64,000 nucleotides of DNA from Actinomadura luzonensis (GTDB taxonomy: Bacteria > Actinomycetota > Actinomycetes > Streptosporangiales > Streptosporangiaceae). The stretch is taken from the NCBI RefSeq assembly GCF_022664455.2, contig NZ_JAKRKC020000001.1, forward strand, positions 3,725,001-3,789,000. The letters run 5' to 3'. Positions 49,891 through 58,167 of the stretch are shown here, in pieces. Within the stretch, counting starts at the first letter, position 1; the number at the start of each line of letters is the position of its first letter. The notes below the pieces were generated by a model, which saw nothing but the letters and a program-made list of their open reading frames with translations, did no database searches and was not told where the DNA came from. The position numbers and the translations under genes are program-made.

Positions 49891-51294
49891 TCAGTCGTCC
49901 GCGCGTGCGGAGGCGCGCCCGGCGGCCCGCACGACGCGGGCCGCGCACGCCGTCCCGATCGCGAGGAGGGCGGTGACGGCGGCGACCACCCGCAGCAGGC
50001 CGTCCGCCGAGGTGGGGGCGGCGAAGTAGACGCTGCCGAGCCCGGCGACGGCGGTCACCCCGGCGAGGACGGGGCCCGTCGCGTTGAGCGCGGAGACGGC
50101 CGAGGCCAGCCGCGGCTCGACCAGGGTGGTGATCCTGGCGATGAGCGGGCTGTAGCCGGCCGCGTGCCCGGCCCCGGCCAGGACCAGCAGCGGGACGGCG
50201 CCGGCCGGCCGCCACGCGGCGTGGAACAGCAGCACGAGTGTGCCCGCGCCGGCCGCGAACGCGATCGGCCCGGCGACCGGCAGGGTGGCCCGCACGCGTG
50301 CCGGGTAACGGTTCCAGGTGAGGCTGAGCGTGCCGAAGCCGAGCGCGTACGGGACGAACGCGAGGCCCGCGAGGAGCGGCGGGAACCCCAGCGCGGACTG
50401 CAGGTGCAGGGTCAGCGTGAGCAGGAACACGGTGTAGCAGCCCATGACGATCCAGCAGGCCGCCAGCCCCGGCTTCACGCCGGCCGGGCGCAGCGCCGCG
50501 AGGTCCAGCAGCGGGTGCCGGGCGCCGGCCTCGTGGCGGGCGAAGGCCGCCAGCAGCGCCGCCCCGCCCGCGAGCGAGAGCCACGTCCAGACGGGCCAGC
50601 CCTGCTCACGGCCGAAGATGAGCGGGACGGTCAGCGCCGTCATCGCGACGCTGAGCACCGCCACGCCCGCCGGGTCCAGCCGCACCCGCGCGTCGACGGG
50701 GGTGCGCGGCAGCAGTCGGCGGCCGGCCAGCAGCACGGCCACGCCGACGGGCACGTTGATCAGGAACACCGGCCGCCAGGACAGCCCGAACAGGTCCGCG
50801 CCCGCGACGAGCCCCCCGACGACCTGCCCGAGCGCGACCCCGAGCGCCAGCACCATGCTGTAGACGCCGATGGCCCGGCGGCGCGCCGCGCCCTGCCAGT
50901 GGAGCTGGATGAGCGAGAAGATCTGCGGCGTGAGCAGCGCCGCGCCCATGCCCTGCGCGACGCGGGCGGCGACCAGCGCGGCCGGGCCCGGGGCGAGCCC
51001 GCACAGCAGCGACGCGACGGTGAACCAGGCGAGCCCGAGCAGGAACGCGCGCCGGTGCCCGATCCGGTCCCCGATCCGGGCGCAGGTGACGAGCAGCACG
51101 CCGGTGGTGAGCAGGTAGCCCGAGACGACGAGCTGGACGGCGGCGCCGCCGGCGCGCAGCTCGGCGCGGATGGTCTCGGCGGCGACCGACACGATGGAGC
51201 CGTCCATGGACGCCATGACCTGCCCGGACAGGAGCACGGCCAGCATCCGCCCGGGACGGGCGGCCGTGACGGGCGAGGGAGCGAGAGAGGTCAT
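49891..51294 (-). CDS. MFS drug-efflux transporter, 14-helix type
   Basis: The 467-residue protein starts at the ATG at 51294 (a GTG at 51324 adds ten residues). EmrB/QacA-type features are MLAVLLSGQVMASMDGSIVSV in the first helix (with the conserved Asp), the motif A loop ARIGDRIGHRRAFLLG and the motif C-like LALGVALGQVVGGLVAG. It should expel drugs or a secondary metabolite by proton antiport. It follows the FAD monooxygenase on the same strand across a 174-bp GC-rich repeat and may form an operon with it. It is also the nearest exporter to the second RiPP locus, in the same direction, 122 bp upstream of the precursor. Confidence 0.88.
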   Translation of the reverse strand: MTSLAPSPVTAARPGRMLAVLLSGQVMASMDGSIVSVAAETIRAELRAGGAAVQLVVSGYLLTTGVLLVTCARIGDRIGHRRAFLLGLAWFTVASLLCGLAPGPAALVAARVAQGMGAALLTPQIFSLIQLHWQGAARRRAIGVYSMVLALGVALGQVVGGLVAGADLFGLSWRPVFLINVPVGVAVLLAGRRLLPRTPVDARVRLDPAGVAVLSVAMTALTVPLIFGREQGWPVWTWLSLAGGAALLAAFARHEAGARHPLLDLAALRPAGVKPGLAACWIVMGCYTVFLLTLTLHLQSALGFPPLLAGLAFVPYALGFGTLSLTWNRYPARVRATLPVAGPIAFAAGAGTLVLLFHAAWRPAGAVPLLVLAGAGHAAGYSPLIARITTLVEPRLASAVSALNATGPVLAGVTAVAGLGSVYFAAPTSADGLLRVVAAVTALLAIGTACAARVVRAAGRASARADD

Positions 51295-51344
51295 GCCCGC
51301 AGCATCGGGCGTCCCGGGCGCCACGGTCTTGAAGATTCTTGCGG

Positions 51345-51468
51345 GCCGGACCGGGCCGGGGCGGGGCGGGCGAAGGCGGGGCGGGGAGCCGGGGCGGGCC
51401 GGGGCGGGGCGAGCCGGGGCGGGGCGAACCGGGGCGGGGGGCGGGGCGGGCCGGGGCGGGCCGGCCGG
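51345..51468. repeat. Low-complexity GGGGCGGGCC tract
   Basis: More than ten imperfect copies of a GGGGCGGGCC/GGGGCGGGGC unit fill the gap between the monooxygenase stop and the MFS start. Such tracts slip easily and may also form G-quadruplexes. Confidence 0.8.
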
Positions 51469-52688
51469 TCAGCGGGCGAGGTGGTTGCTGACCCCGCCGA
51501 GGAGGCGGCCGAACATCCAGGTCGCGGCGCCGCCGGGCAGGCGGCCGCGCCGCGCAGGGCGGCTCGCCCTGCAGCGCGGCGCGGCCCCGCGGTGGCGACG
51601 GCGCGGGTGGCCGCCGCCGAGGCGAGGGCGGCCCGCCGCCGCCGGCCCGCCCCGTACGCGGGCAGCGCCGCAGCCACGTCCCGGCCCGTGGTGCCGGCGA
51701 GGACGCGGGTCAGCGCCGCCACGTCCTCCAGCGCCTGCCCGGCGCCCAGGGCGAGGATGGGCGGCATGGCGTGGGCGGCGTCGCCGATCAGCACGCACCG
51801 GCCGCGTCCCCAGCGCAGCGGCGCGCGGTGCCGGTGGTGCGGGAAGAGCTGCAGGTCCTTGCCGGTCAGCGTCGCGAGCAGGGCGGGGACGGGCTCGCCC
51901 CACCTGGCGTACCTGGCGCGGAGGACGCTGAGCGCCCGCGCCGGGTCGGGGGTGTCCGCGCCGGGCCGCCAGCGCAGGTCGATGAGCCACTGGAGCAGGC
52001 CGTCCCCGGCGGGGTGCAGGCCGACGAGGCCCTGGGGGCCGAGGAACATCAGCGAGCGGGAGCCGAGCCCGAACGGGTCCTGGACGAGGCCCTGCCACGT
52101 CGCCGCGCCGGTCGGCCGCGCCGCGAGAGCGGCGGAGCCGGAGCCGGGGGCCGTGCTGTGGAGGGCGGTGCTGTGGAGGGCGGTGCCGTGGAGGGCGGTG
52201 CCTTGGAGGGCGGTGCGGACCACGGAGCCGATGCCGTCCGCGCCGACCAGCAGGTCCCCCTCGTACGCCGTGCCGTCCTCGGTCTCCGCGCGCACCGACC
52301 GCCCGTCGTCGCGCAGCCGGGTGACGCGCGCGCCGAACCGCACGACGTCCGGCGGCAGGCCCTCGGCGAGGCGGGCGATCAGCGAGCGGCGGGGCACCAT
52401 CACCACGGGCGCGCCGAACCGGCGCGCGAGCCGGCCGGTGTCGACGGTCATGACCGGCCGTCCCCGCGCGCTGCGCAGGTCCAGGGCGTCGAGCCGCTGC
52501 CCGAGGCCGTCCAGGGGGACGCCGGCGTCGCGGAGGATCGCCGTGCCGTTGCTCCACAGGATGATCGCGCAGCCGCCGTCGCGGAGCGCGGGCGCGCGTT
52601 CGAGCACGGTCACCTCGTGCCCGGCCGCCCGTAACCCCCTGGCCGCCGCCAGCCCGGCGATCCCCGCCCCCACGATGAGAACCCGCAT
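51469..52688 (-). CDS. FAD-dependent monooxygenase, frameshifted near the C-terminus
   Basis: The protein starts MRVLIVGAGIAGLAAARGLR with the FAD GxGxxG motif, and carries the DG motif (GDLLVGADGIGSVVR) and GD motif (CVLIGDAAHAMPPILALGAG) of PHBH-type aromatic hydroxylases. Near 51530-51600 the frame shifts; the family-like end GGAATWMFGRLLGGVSNHLA is in another frame and stops at 51469. Without a correction the frame runs on as low-complexity Pro/Arg to 51291. Four 15-bp repeats encode an LHGTA/LHSTA insertion. It likely hydroxylates an aromatic substrate using NAD(P)H and O2, and may inactivate an antibiotic exported by the adjacent MFS protein. Confidence 0.8.
52156..52215 (-). repeat. 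Four 15-bp tandem repeats in the FAD monooxygenase gene
   Basis: CTGTGGAGGGCGGTG occurs four times with one or two changes, encoding the in-frame pentapeptides LQGTA, LHGTA, LHSTA, LHSTA. The insert lies in a surface region between the DG motif and the substrate domain. Confidence 0.85.
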
Positions 52689-52709
52689 CCGCCCGCCCTC
52701 TCTACATCA

Positions 52710-52721
52710 CGTAGTACTACG
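52710..52721. promoter_or_regulatory. Palindromic operator upstream of the monooxygenase gene
   Basis: CGTAGTACTACG is a perfect 12-bp palindrome, flanked by CTAC and GTAG outer arms (52703-52730), 22 bp before the monooxygenase start. It is a typical TetR-type site. Its regulator is not adjacent. Confidence 0.5.
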
Positions 52722-52868
52722 AAAAGTAGAGCACAACGGGCCGCCGGGCCGCGCCCCGGGGCGGCCCGTCCGCCGGGCGGACGCGGGCACGCAGGTCAGG
52801 ACCTTGGTCCCTACCCGTCCCGCCCGGGCCGCGAGCAGCCTGGAGGCGAGAGCTGCGAAGGAGGGACG

Positions 52869-53921
52869 ATGAAAGCACTCGTCTACCACGGCCCTGGGCG
52901 GCGTTCCTGGGAGGACGTGCCCGACCCGGGGATCGTCCAGCCCGCCGACGCGGTCGTCCGCGTGGACGCCGTCACCATCTGCGGCACCGACCTGCACATC
53001 CTCAAGGGTGACGTCCCGGCGGTCGAGCCGGGCCGGATCCTCGGCCACGAGGCCGTCGGCACCGTCGTGGCCGCGGGCGCGGCGGTGAGCGCCGTCAAGG
53101 AGGGCGACCGGGTGCTGGTCTCGTGCATCACGGCGTGCGGGCGCTGCCGCTACTGCCGGTCGGGCTCCTACGGCCAGTGCCTGGGCGGCGGCGGCTGGAT
53201 CCTCGGCCACCGCGTCGACGGGACGCAGGCCGAGTACGTGCGGGTGCCGTACGCCGACACCTCCACCCACCTGCTGCCGGCCGGCGTGAGCGACGAGGCG
53301 GCGCTGATGCTCGCCGACATCCTGCCCACGTCGTACGAGGTCGGCGTGCTCAACGGCCGGGTGCGGCCGGGCGACACGGTCGTGGTGGTCGGGGCGGGCC
53401 CGATCGGGCTGGCCGCGATCACCACGGCGCGGCTGTTCACGCCGGGCCATGTCGTCGCCGTGGACCTGGCGGCGGCGCGGCTGGAGGCCGCCAAGCGGTT
53501 CGGCGCGGACCTGCTCGTCGGCCCCGGGGACGACGCCGCGGCGGCGGTCGCCGAGGTCACCCGCGGGCTGGGCGCCGACGTCGCGATCGAGGCGGTGGGC
53601 GTGCCGGAGACGTTCGAGCTGTGCGCCCGGCTGGTGCGGCCCGGCGGGCACGTCGCCAACGTCGGCGTGCACGGCGCGCCGGCCGTCCTGCACCTGGAGG
53701 ACCTCTGGATCAGGAACGTGACGATCACCACGGGCCTGGTGGACACCTACTCCACCCCGGCCCTGCTGGACATGGTCGCCGCCGGGCGGCTGGACCCGGC
53801 CGCCTTCGTCACGCACCGCTTCGAGCTGCGGGAGATGGAGGCGGCCTACCGGACGTTCGCCGACGCGGGCTCGACGGGGGCGCTGAAGGTGGTGCTCAGC
53901 CGGCGCCCCGCAGCGCGGTGA
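52869..53921 (+). CDS. Zinc-dependent medium-chain alcohol dehydrogenase
   Basis: The 350-residue enzyme has catalytic zinc ligands in TICGTDLHI and GHEAVGTVVAAG, structural zinc Cys residues in CITACGRCRYCRSGSYGQC, and the NAD-binding VVVVGAGPIGLAAI. It resembles actinobacterial alcohol/formaldehyde-type dehydrogenases that oxidise alcohols to aldehydes. GAGGGAC precedes the ATG. It overlaps the convergent DUF1275 gene by 26 bp. Confidence 0.92.
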   Translation: MKALVYHGPGRRSWEDVPDPGIVQPADAVVRVDAVTICGTDLHILKGDVPAVEPGRILGHEAVGTVVAAGAAVSAVKEGDRVLVSCITACGRCRYCRSGSYGQCLGGGGWILGHRVDGTQAEYVRVPYADTSTHLLPAGVSDEAALMLADILPTSYEVGVLNGRVRPGDTVVVVGAGPIGLAAITTARLFTPGHVVAVDLAAARLEAAKRFGADLLVGPGDDAAAAVAEVTRGLGADVAIEAVGVPETFELCARLVRPGGHVANVGVHGAPAVLHLEDLWIRNVTITTGLVDTYSTPALLDMVAAGRLDPAAFVTHRFELREMEAAYRTFADAGSTGALKVVLSRRPAAR

Positions 53922-54594
53922 GCGCGCCGGCGGCCAGCACGGCGGTGAGCGGGACGGCCGGCAGCGCGGCGGGAGCGTACGCGATCAGCAGCGCTCCCCC
54001 GCCCGCGCCGGCGACGACGGCGGCCAGCACGGCGAGGTCGCGCGCCCGGGCCCCGCGCGGCCGGCCGAGCGTGACCAGCGCGGCCACGACCCCGGTGAGC
54101 GTCCCGGTGAGGTACGTCGTCGAGACCGCCCCGTGCCCGGCGAGCGCGCGCACCGCCGCGCTCTGCACCCCCATCGCCCCGGACGCCAGGGCGAGCAGCA
54201 CGTGCAGGGCGCCGCCGGCCGGACGCCCGCCCGCGGCCTCCCACCCGGCGGCGAACGCCGCGAGCACGACCAGCTCCGCCGCGAGCGCCACGAGCACCCC
54301 GCGCGCCCCCTTCGGTTTCAAGGGAACGCGGCCAGTGAGGAGGGTGCCGGTCAGGACGCCGGTGACGTACCCGGCGAGCGCCGTGGCCGCCGTCGCGAGC
54401 TGCCCCGGGGCGGCGGTGCCGGCGGCGAGGCCGGTGACGACCAGGTTCCCGGTCATGACGCTGCTGAACACGCCGCCCAGCCGGGCGAGTGCGGCCACGT
54501 CGAGCGCCCCGGTGCCGAGGGTGAGGACGACGGCCAGCGTGGTGAGCGGCAGGCCCGCCCGCCGGCGGCGCGGCCCGGCCACGGTGACCTTCAT
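53896..54594 (-). CDS. DUF1275 (YoaK-type) membrane protein
   Basis: The 232-residue protein starts at the ATG at 54594 behind GGAGGCGAGG. Six helices and the family motifs LTLGTGALDVAALARLGGVF, SVMTGNLVVTGLA and TTYLTGTLTGVV are visible. Function in the family is unknown; sulfite or small-molecule transport has been suggested for some members. Confidence 0.85.
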   Translation of the reverse strand: MKVTVAGPRRRRAGLPLTTLAVVLTLGTGALDVAALARLGGVFSSVMTGNLVVTGLAAGTAAPGQLATAATALAGYVTGVLTGTLLTGRVPLKPKGARGVLVALAAELVVLAAFAAGWEAAGGRPAGGALHVLLALASGAMGVQSAAVRALAGHGAVSTTYLTGTLTGVVAALVTLGRPRGARARDLAVLAAVVAGAGGGALLIAYAPAALPAVPLTAVLAAGALTALRGAG

Positions 54595-54688
54595 GCGCCC
54601 TCGCCTCCGTCCGCGGTCCTCAGGGCGCATACCCCGTCCGGGACGCCGGCCCGCCGGGGGCCGGGTGAGCGTTGCCGGGTCTTTGTCT

Positions 54689-55177
54689 CTAGCCCGGGGC
54701 CGGGCTGACGTAGTGGTGCAGGAGCGCGGGCTCGCCGGCCGCGTTCAGCCAGGTGGCGCGGCTGCTGCCGGTCCGGCGCCAGCCGGCGCGCTCGTAGAGG
54801 GAGATGGCGGCCTCGCCCTCGGAGGACACCTCCAGCTTGAGCGGGCGTCCTCCGGCGGCGGCCCGCGCGGCCTCCAGGAGCAGCCCGGCCACTCCCCGCC
54901 CCCGCGCGGACGGGACCACGAACAGGCGGGTGACCTGCAGGTCGCCGGTGAGCGCCACGTGCCCGAGCACGACCCCGCCCGCGTCCTGGTCCTCGGCGGG
55001 CCGGTGCTCGGCGGGCCGGTGCTCGGTGACCACCCACGCCCGGCGCAGGCCGCCCGGCGTGAGCCAGGCGGCGGGGTCGTCCGGCCAGTCCACGGGGTAG
55101 CGGTCGACGGGGTGCACCTCGGCGAGGGCCTGGACGCACGCCTCCAGGTCTTCGGGGGTTCTCGGGCGGATCAGCAC
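54689..55177 (-). CDS. GNAT-family N-acetyltransferase
   Basis: The 162-residue protein begins MLIRPRTPEDLEACVQALAE and has the acetyl-CoA motif LFVVPSARGRGVAGLLLEAA and the C-terminal AISLYERAGWRRTGSS. A short duplicated EHRPAEHRPAE segment sits in the central loop. Its substrate is unknown. It follows the flavoprotein gene on the same strand after 24 bp. Confidence 0.88.
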   Translation of the reverse strand: MLIRPRTPEDLEACVQALAEVHPVDRYPVDWPDDPAAWLTPGGLRRAWVVTEHRPAEHRPAEDQDAGGVVLGHVALTGDLQVTRLFVVPSARGRGVAGLLLEAARAAAGGRPLKLEVSSEGEAAISLYERAGWRRTGSSRATWLNAAGEPALLHHYVSPAPG

Positions 55178-55201
55178 CGGGCAAGTGTAGGGCGGTGGCG
55201 T

Positions 55202-56383
55202 TCAGGAGCGGGTGAGGTGCCGGGCCTTCGCCTGGCCGGTGGGCGCGAGGTGGCGGCGGCGGCTCGGCATCATCAGGGTGGGGTTGGCGACGCTCCAGAA
55301 CGCGCCCTTGCAGACGAGCTCCTTCAGCCGGGCGGCGGTGCGACCCGTGATGACGCTGGAGGTGATCTCGTCGCCGGGGGTGACGCGCTGGATGATGCCG
55401 TCGCGGCGGCCGAGGCTGATGCACTGCATGCTGTAGCCGATCGTGGTCTCGGGGACCTTGCGGCCGGTCAGCCGCGCGGCGATGACGTCGGCCGCCAGCC
55501 AGGCCATGGGGCCCGCCGCCGCGCAGGACATCCGCAGCTCCTTGCCGCCGGCGCCCTGGGCGAGGGCGGCGTCGCCGACGGCGTACACGTCGGGGTGCGA
55601 GACCGAGCGCATGCTCGCGTCGACGACGATCCGGCCGTTCGCGGCCACCCGCAGCGTGGTGGCGGCCGCGATCGGGTGCACGGCGAACCCGGCGGTCCAC
55701 ACGGTCACCTGCGCCTCGATCCTCCCGCCCGCGGCGGTGCGCACGCCGTCCGCCTCGACGCTGGTGACGTCGCAGTGCTCGTGGAGGGTGATGCCGAGCC
55801 GGTCCAGGGCGCCGCGCAGGTGGCGCTGGGCCTTGTCGCTGAGCCAGCCGCCGACCTGCCCGCCCGCGGCGATGGCGACCCGCAGGTCGGGGCGGCTCTC
55901 GGCGATCTCGGTGGCCGCCTCGATGCCGGTCAGGCCGCCGCCGACGACCAGGACGGTCGCGCCGGGCCGCGTCTCGGCGAGGCGGGCCCGCAGCCGGCGC
56001 GCGGCCTGCTCGCCCGCCACGTCGAAGGCGTGCTCGGCGACCCCGGGGACGCCGAGGTCGGTGGCGGTGCTGCCGAGGGCGTACACGAGGGTGTCGTAGG
56101 GCAGGCGCTCGCCGCCGAGGTCGACGGTCTTGCCCTCGACGTCGACGGCGGTCACGCGCGCGGTCCTGACCTGGACGCCGGTGCCCGCGAAGAGCTCACG
56201 CAGCGGGCGGGGCCGCAGGTGCTGGCCGCTCGCGAGCTGGTGCATGCGCACCCGCTCGACGAAGTCCGGGCCGGCGCTGACCAGGGTGATCTCCACGTCG
56301 TCGCGGTGGAGCCGCTTGGCCAGGCGGCCCGCGGTGGTGGCTCCGGCGTATCCGGCTCCGAGGACGACGATGCGGTGCTTCAT
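55202..56383 (-). CDS. NDH-2-like NAD(P)/FAD oxidoreductase
   Basis: The 393-residue two-dinucleotide-binding flavoprotein starts MKHRIVVLGAGYAGATTAGR (FAD GxGxxG), has a second Rossmann motif ATVLVVGGGLTGIEAATEI for NAD(P)H, and ends the FAD site with VYAVGDAA. It belongs to the type II NADH dehydrogenase/FMN-quinone reductase group. It lies directly downstream of the ECF41 sigma factor, an arrangement typical of ECF41 targets, so it is probably induced by that factor. Confidence 0.88.
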   Translation of the reverse strand: MKHRIVVLGAGYAGATTAGRLAKRLHRDDVEITLVSAGPDFVERVRMHQLASGQHLRPRPLRELFAGTGVQVRTARVTAVDVEGKTVDLGGERLPYDTLVYALGSTATDLGVPGVAEHAFDVAGEQAARRLRARLAETRPGATVLVVGGGLTGIEAATEIAESRPDLRVAIAAGGQVGGWLSDKAQRHLRGALDRLGITLHEHCDVTSVEADGVRTAAGGRIEAQVTVWTAGFAVHPIAAATTLRVAANGRIVVDASMRSVSHPDVYAVGDAALAQGAGGKELRMSCAAAGPMAWLAADVIAARLTGRKVPETTIGYSMQCISLGRRDGIIQRVTPGDEITSSVITGRTAARLKELVCKGAFWSVANPTLMMPSRRRHLAPTGQAKARHLTRS

Positions 56384-56464
56384 TGCTCGCTCCTGTCTTG
56401 GTTGCGGTCACCTCCTGAACCGGACAGGCGAGCGATCCCTGACACCCAGCGGGTGTGATCTGCG

Positions 56465-57430
56465 TCACCAGGCGGTGGGGATCGGGTCGGGGCGGGAGCC
56501 GGCGGCGGCCCACTGGCGCGCGACGCGCTGGAGCTTGTCGGGGTTGACCTGGATGTGCAGCGACGCCAGGCCGCCGGGGGCCGGCTCCAGGCAGAGCACG
56601 CCGACGACCTGCCCGGCGGCCTCGACCAGCACGGCGGGCTCGCCGTTGACGACGACGGCGTAGAAGGCGGGGTTGCCGCCGACGAGACCGCGCTTGGAGT
56701 CGCTCGGCCGGAACATGCCGCGCAGGTACTGGGCGATGCCCTCGGCCCCGACGACCGGCGTGCGCCGGGCGACGACCTTGCCGCCGCCGTCGGCCAGGCT
56801 GACCGCGTCGTCGGCGAGCAGCCGGATCAGCGGCCCGGTGTCGCCGCTGAGCGCGGCGGCCAGGAACTCCTCGACGATCTTCCGGGCGGCGGCCGCCTCG
56901 ATCTCCGCGCGGGGCCGCGCGTCGGCGAGGTGCTGCTTGGCGCGGCGGTGGATCTGCTGGCAGTTCGCCTCGGTGACGTCGAGGATCTCGGCGATCTCGC
57001 GGTGCGCGTACCCGAACGCCTCGCGCAGCACGTACACCACGCGTTCCTTCGGGGACAGCCGCTCCATCAGGGTGAGCATCGCCATGGAGACCGACTCGCG
57101 CTGCTCGGCGGTGTCGGCGGGGCCGAGCATGCGGTCGCCGTCGAGCACCGGCTCGGGCAGCCACTGGCCGACGTAGGTCTCCCGCCTGGCGCGGGCCGAG
57201 GTGAGCCGGTTGAGGCAGATGTTCGTGAGCACCTTGGTGAGCCAGGCCTCGGGCGTCTCGATGCGCTGCCGGTCGGCCGCGTGCCAGCGCAGGTAGGTGT
57301 CCTGCACGGCGTCCTCAGCGTCGCCGGCCGAGCCGAGCAGGCGGTAGGCGATCGCCTCCAGGCGGCCTCTGAGGCTCTCGAACAGATCGGCCTCGTGCGT
57401 GCTGAGCAACATGACCCCATGATCGGCCAT
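56465..57430 (-). CDS. sigJ: ECF41-family sigma factor (SigJ-like) with SnoaL domain
   Basis: The 321-residue protein has sigma region 2 (YRLLGSAGDAEDAVQDTYLR), region 4 (LSPKERVVYVLREAFGYAHR, EIAEILDVTEANCQQIHRRA) and a C-terminal SnoaL/NTF2-like domain from about residue 195 (IVEEFLAAALSGDTGPLIRL, then KVVARRTPVVG). In ECF41 factors this C-terminal domain, rather than a separate anti-sigma protein, modulates activity. No anti-sigma gene is adjacent. The flavoprotein gene 81 bp downstream is the likely target. Confidence 0.93.
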   Translation of the reverse strand: MADHGVMLLSTHEADLFESLRGRLEAIAYRLLGSAGDAEDAVQDTYLRWHAADRQRIETPEAWLTKVLTNICLNRLTSARARRETYVGQWLPEPVLDGDRMLGPADTAEQRESVSMAMLTLMERLSPKERVVYVLREAFGYAHREIAEILDVTEANCQQIHRRAKQHLADARPRAEIEAAAARKIVEEFLAAALSGDTGPLIRLLADDAVSLADGGGKVVARRTPVVGAEGIAQYLRGMFRPSDSKRGLVGGNPAFYAVVVNGEPAVLVEAAGQVVGVLCLEPAPGGLASLHIQVNPDKLQRVARQWAAAGSRPDPIPTAW

Positions 57431-57461
57431 CGGCCCAGGTCACGTCCAATCGCCCCCCGGT

Positions 57462-58046
57462 TCAGCGGAAGGTGGCGGCGATCTGGTCGAGGGCGCCGAG
57501 GGTGAGCTCCAGCAGGCCGCGCGTCTCGTTCTCGGCGCACCACCACTGCGTGGCCACGCGCAGCGCGGCGAGGAACGCGGCGGTGATCACCTCGGGCCGG
57601 ACGCCGTCCGGCAGGTCGCGGCCGGCCACCGCCTCGCTCAGCTCGCTCTCGGTGCGCACCCGCTGGGCGAGTTGCCGGGCCAGCAGGGACGGGTGCCGCA
57701 TCGCGAGCCGGGTGCGCAGGTGCAGCTCGCGGTCGGTCTCGGCGACCTCGTCGTGCAGGCTCTCCAGACCGCCGCGCAGCGCCTGCCAGGCGGAGCGGCC
57801 CGGCGGCTGCTCGCGCACGCGCCGCACGAGCGTGCCGAGGCGCTGCTCGTCGCCGTACAGGAGGGCGTCCTCCTTGCCGGCGAAGTAGTTGGAGAACGTG
57901 CGGCGCGAGATGTTGGCGGCGTCGGCGATGGCCTCGACGGTGACGTTGTCGAGGCCGTGTTCGAGGGTGAGCCGGAGCGCGGCCTCGTGGACCGCCTGGC
58001 GGGTCTCGGCCTTCTTGCGCTCGCGCAGCCCTGGTGTGCTGCTCAT
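57462..58046 (-). CDS. TetR-family repressor of the divergent MFS gene
   Basis: The 194-residue protein starts MSSTPGLRERKKAETRQAVH and has the TetR HTH (VTVEAIADAANISRRTFSNY, then FAGKEDAL). The C-terminal part (VAETDRELHLRTRLAMRHPS) is the ligand/dimer domain. It faces the MFS gene across 121 bp containing an operator-like palindrome, the classic layout of a drug-sensing repressor and its efflux pump. Confidence 0.92.
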   Translation of the reverse strand: MSSTPGLRERKKAETRQAVHEAALRLTLEHGLDNVTVEAIADAANISRRTFSNYFAGKEDALLYGDEQRLGTLVRRVREQPPGRSAWQALRGGLESLHDEVAETDRELHLRTRLAMRHPSLLARQLAQRVRTESELSEAVAGRDLPDGVRPEVITAAFLAALRVATQWWCAENETRGLLELTLGALDQIAATFR

Positions 58047-58084
58047 GATGCCGTCGAGTCTACCCACGGGGAATACCTGCCCAG

Positions 58085-58107
58085 TGCGCAAAGTTGCCCA
58101 TTGTGCA
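58085..58107. promoter_or_regulatory. Operator-like imperfect palindrome between tetR and MFS genes
   Basis: TGCGCAA and TTGTGCA (6 of 7 complementary) flank a 9-base centre, 38 bp upstream of the TetR start and 60 bp before the MFS start. Placement fits repression of both genes by the TetR protein. Confidence 0.6.
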
Positions 58108-58167
58108 TGTAAGGTGTCCGGGTCGCCCATCCGGGCACATCCCCGACGTTCCCACAGGAGGTTGCGC

